From: Flavobacteriales bacterium
GTDB taxonomy: Bacteria > Bacteroidota > Bacteroidia > Flavobacteriales_F > PHOS-HE28
Length of the DNA: 6,785 bases
NCBI GenBank assembly: GCA_020437875.1
Contig: JAGQVR010000155.1
Coordinates: 1-6,785, forward strand
Reading direction: 5' to 3'
This document shows positions 5,473 through 6,785 of the stretch, piece after piece. The notes under the pieces are model-generated. The model searched no databases and was not told where the DNA came from. It was given only the letters and a program-made list of their open reading frames with translations. How positions within the stretch are numbered: the stretch's first letter is position 1; every line of letters begins with the position of its first letter. Position numbers and translations under genes: made by a program.

Positions 5473-6785
5473 TCAGTAACAGTACTTCCCCTCCGCGATC
5501 ATCCTCTTCGCGATCGCCTTCCGCAGCTCGGCCGTATTGATCGGCGTGTTCTTGCTGAAGCGCTTGGCGCCCATCAGCATCGCGCGCTGCTCATCCCCTT
5601 CAGCGAAGCTGTTCACCGCCTCCTTCGCCCACTTATGGATGCGGTCGGCGGCATCGTGGATGTAGAGCTGGCACATGGCCACTTGTTCCTTCACGTTGTC
5701 AGCGCCTTTCATCTCCGCCAACTTCAACGTGCGGAGCAGCACGCTTTCCGCGAGGTAGGTGTCGATCACCATGTCCGCGATATGCATCAGGGTCTCCTGG
5801 TGCTTCGCCAGTTCCAGGCCCAGCTTCTGCGCGGCACCTCCGGCCGCCATGAGCACGGCTTTCTTGAAGTTGGCCACCATGCGTTTCTCGTCGCCGAGCA
5901 ATGAATCGTCGGGCTCCGGCATGTCGGGGATGCCCATCAGTTCTGCGGCCACCGCCTGCGCCGGACCAAGCAGATCGAGCTGTCCCTTCATCGCACGCTT
6001 CAGCAGCATGTCCACCGTGAGCATGCGGTTGATCTCGTTCGTTCCCTCGAAGATCCGGTTGATGCGGCTGTCGCGGTAGGCGCGTTCCACAGGGCTTTCG
6101 GCGCTGTAGCCCATGCCGCCGTAGATCTGCACGCCTTCGTCGCACACGTAATCCAGGCATTCGCTGCCGGCCACCTTCAGGATCGCGGCTTCGGCGGCGT
6201 ATTGCTCCACACCCTTCAGCAGCGCCTTCGCATGGTCTGCGCCTTCAGCCTTCAGTGCCTCGATCGCTTTCTCCATGTCCTGGCTGCAGCGGTAGGTCGC
6301 GCTCTCCACCACGTAGCAATAGGTCGCCTGGTCGGCCAGCTTCTGGCGGATCGCACCGAACGCGCTGATCGGCTTGCCGAACTGGATGCGCTCGTTGGCG
6401 TATTTCACACTCTGGTCCACCACGGCCTTCGCACCGCCCAGTGCCGCACCGGCCAGTTTGATCCGGCCGATGTTCAGGATGTTCACCGCGATCTTGAAAC
6501 CGTTCTGGCGCTCACTCAGCAGGTTCTCCACCGGCACCTTGCAGTCGTTGAAGAAGACCTGGCGCGTGCTGCTGCCCTTGATCCCCATCTTCTTCTCCTC
6601 CGGGTTCAACGTGATGCCGCCGAAGTCCTTCTCCACGATGAAGGCACTGAGGTTCTCATCGTCGTCGATCTTCGCGAAGACCGTGAACACATCGGCGAAG
6701 CCGCCGTTCGTGATCCACATCTTCTGGCCGTTGATGATGTAGTGCTTGCCATCGGGTGTGAGCACCGCTTTCGTCTTGCCGCTGT
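5473..6785 (-). CDS. Acyl-CoA dehydrogenase, long VLCAD/ACAD9-like type (partial, N-terminus beyond right edge)
   Basis: The last 436 codons of an FAD-dependent acyl-CoA dehydrogenase are visible, ending KYCY; the start lies outside the window. The enzyme makes the 2,3-double bond of acyl-CoA in the first step of beta-oxidation and passes electrons to electron-transfer flavoprotein. The beta-domain has INGQKMWITNGGFADVFTVFAKID, interrupted nowhere, with WITN the FAD-contact motif. The C-terminal helical domain has ERIQFGKPISAFGAIRQKLAD and QIYGGMGY...PVERAYRDSRI. RIFEGTNEI supplies the catalytic base, Glu encoded at 6046-6048, aligned to the VLCAD glutamate. About 190 residues follow that motif, an extension typical of VLCAD/ACAD9-like enzymes and of the roughly 600-residue Bacteroidota homologues, so perhaps 160 residues are missing. 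The GTG at 6765 is an internal valine codon, not a start. With a terminator 18 bp downstream this is the last gene of its transcript. Chain-length preference cannot be read from sequence. Confidence 0.95.
   Translation of the reverse strand, partial: SGKTKAVLTPDGKHYIINGQKMWITNGGFADVFTVFAKIDDDENLSAFIVEKDFGGITLNPEEKKMGIKGSSTRQVFFNDCKVPVENLLSERQNGFKIAVNILNIGRIKLAGAALGGAKAVVDQSVKYANERIQFGKPISAFGAIRQKLADQATYCYVVESATYRCSQDMEKAIEALKAEGADHAKALLKGVEQYAAEAAILKVAGSECLDYVCDEGVQIYGGMGYSAESPVERAYRDSRINRIFEGTNEINRMLTVDMLLKRAMKGQLDLLGPAQAVAAELMGIPDMPEPDDSLLGDEKRMVANFKKAVLMAAGGAAQKLGLELAKHQETLMHIADMVIDTYLAESVLLRTLKLAEMKGADNVKEQVAMCQLYIHDAADRIHKWAKEAVNSFAEGDEQRAMLMGAKRFSKNTPINTAELRKAIAKRMIAEGKYCY

Noticed and set aside
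4896..5479. Overlapping plus-strand open frames of 113-190 codons
   Set aside because: They are antisense to the OmpA-like domain coding region and run through the terminator hairpin at 5422-5454, so they are shadows.
1..6785. Mobile element, CRISPR array, tRNA/rRNA or defence gene cluster
   Set aside because: No terminal inverted repeats, transposase or integrase signatures, regularly spaced repeats or RNA gene sequences were seen; the gaps between genes are all about 105 bp or shorter apart from the 155-bp interval holding the terminator.

Overview
The window looks like ordinary chromosomal DNA of a GC-rich member of the Bacteroidota, most likely near the Flavobacteriales. Three things support this. 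A kelch-repeat protein ends in a type IX secretion (T9SS) C-terminal sorting domain. The visible starts lack well-placed Shine-Dalgarno sequences. The O-methyltransferase, DinB-like and long acyl-CoA dehydrogenase sequences have the character of Bacteroidota homologues. The placement is by recognition only, with no database search.

Layout from left to right. (1) 1-1471, minus strand: a secreted kelch/T9SS protein followed 3 bp later by the N-terminal third or so of a class I SAM-dependent O-methyltransferase that runs off the left edge; the two probably share a transcript. (2) 1472-1532: a 61-bp divergent intergenic region. (3) 1533-3203, plus strand: an exported esterase-like alpha/beta-hydrolase with a TPR-like C-terminal tail, then, after 84 bp, a DinB-like four-helix protein with an intact histidine triad. 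(4) 3204-3304: a 101-bp convergent gap with no convincing terminator. (5) 3305-5317, minus strand: a 670-residue exported protein with an OmpA-like peptidoglycan-binding domain at its N-terminus and about 540 residues of poorly characterised sequence after it. (6) 5422-5454: a strong 13-bp-stem terminator. (7) 5473-6785, minus strand: the C-terminal 436 residues of a long (VLCAD/ACAD9-type) acyl-CoA dehydrogenase whose start lies beyond the right edge.

The genes do not form one pathway. The acyl-CoA dehydrogenase belongs to fatty-acid beta-oxidation. The kelch protein, the esterase and the OmpA-like protein are all predicted to be exported, so much of the window concerns the cell envelope. 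I found no RNA gene, mobile element, CRISPR array or recognisable defence system, and no stretch above about 105 bp without a gene. The most interesting item is the OmpA-like protein, because of its reversed domain order and the uncharacterised region after the anchor. I do not see evidence for a new multi-gene system.
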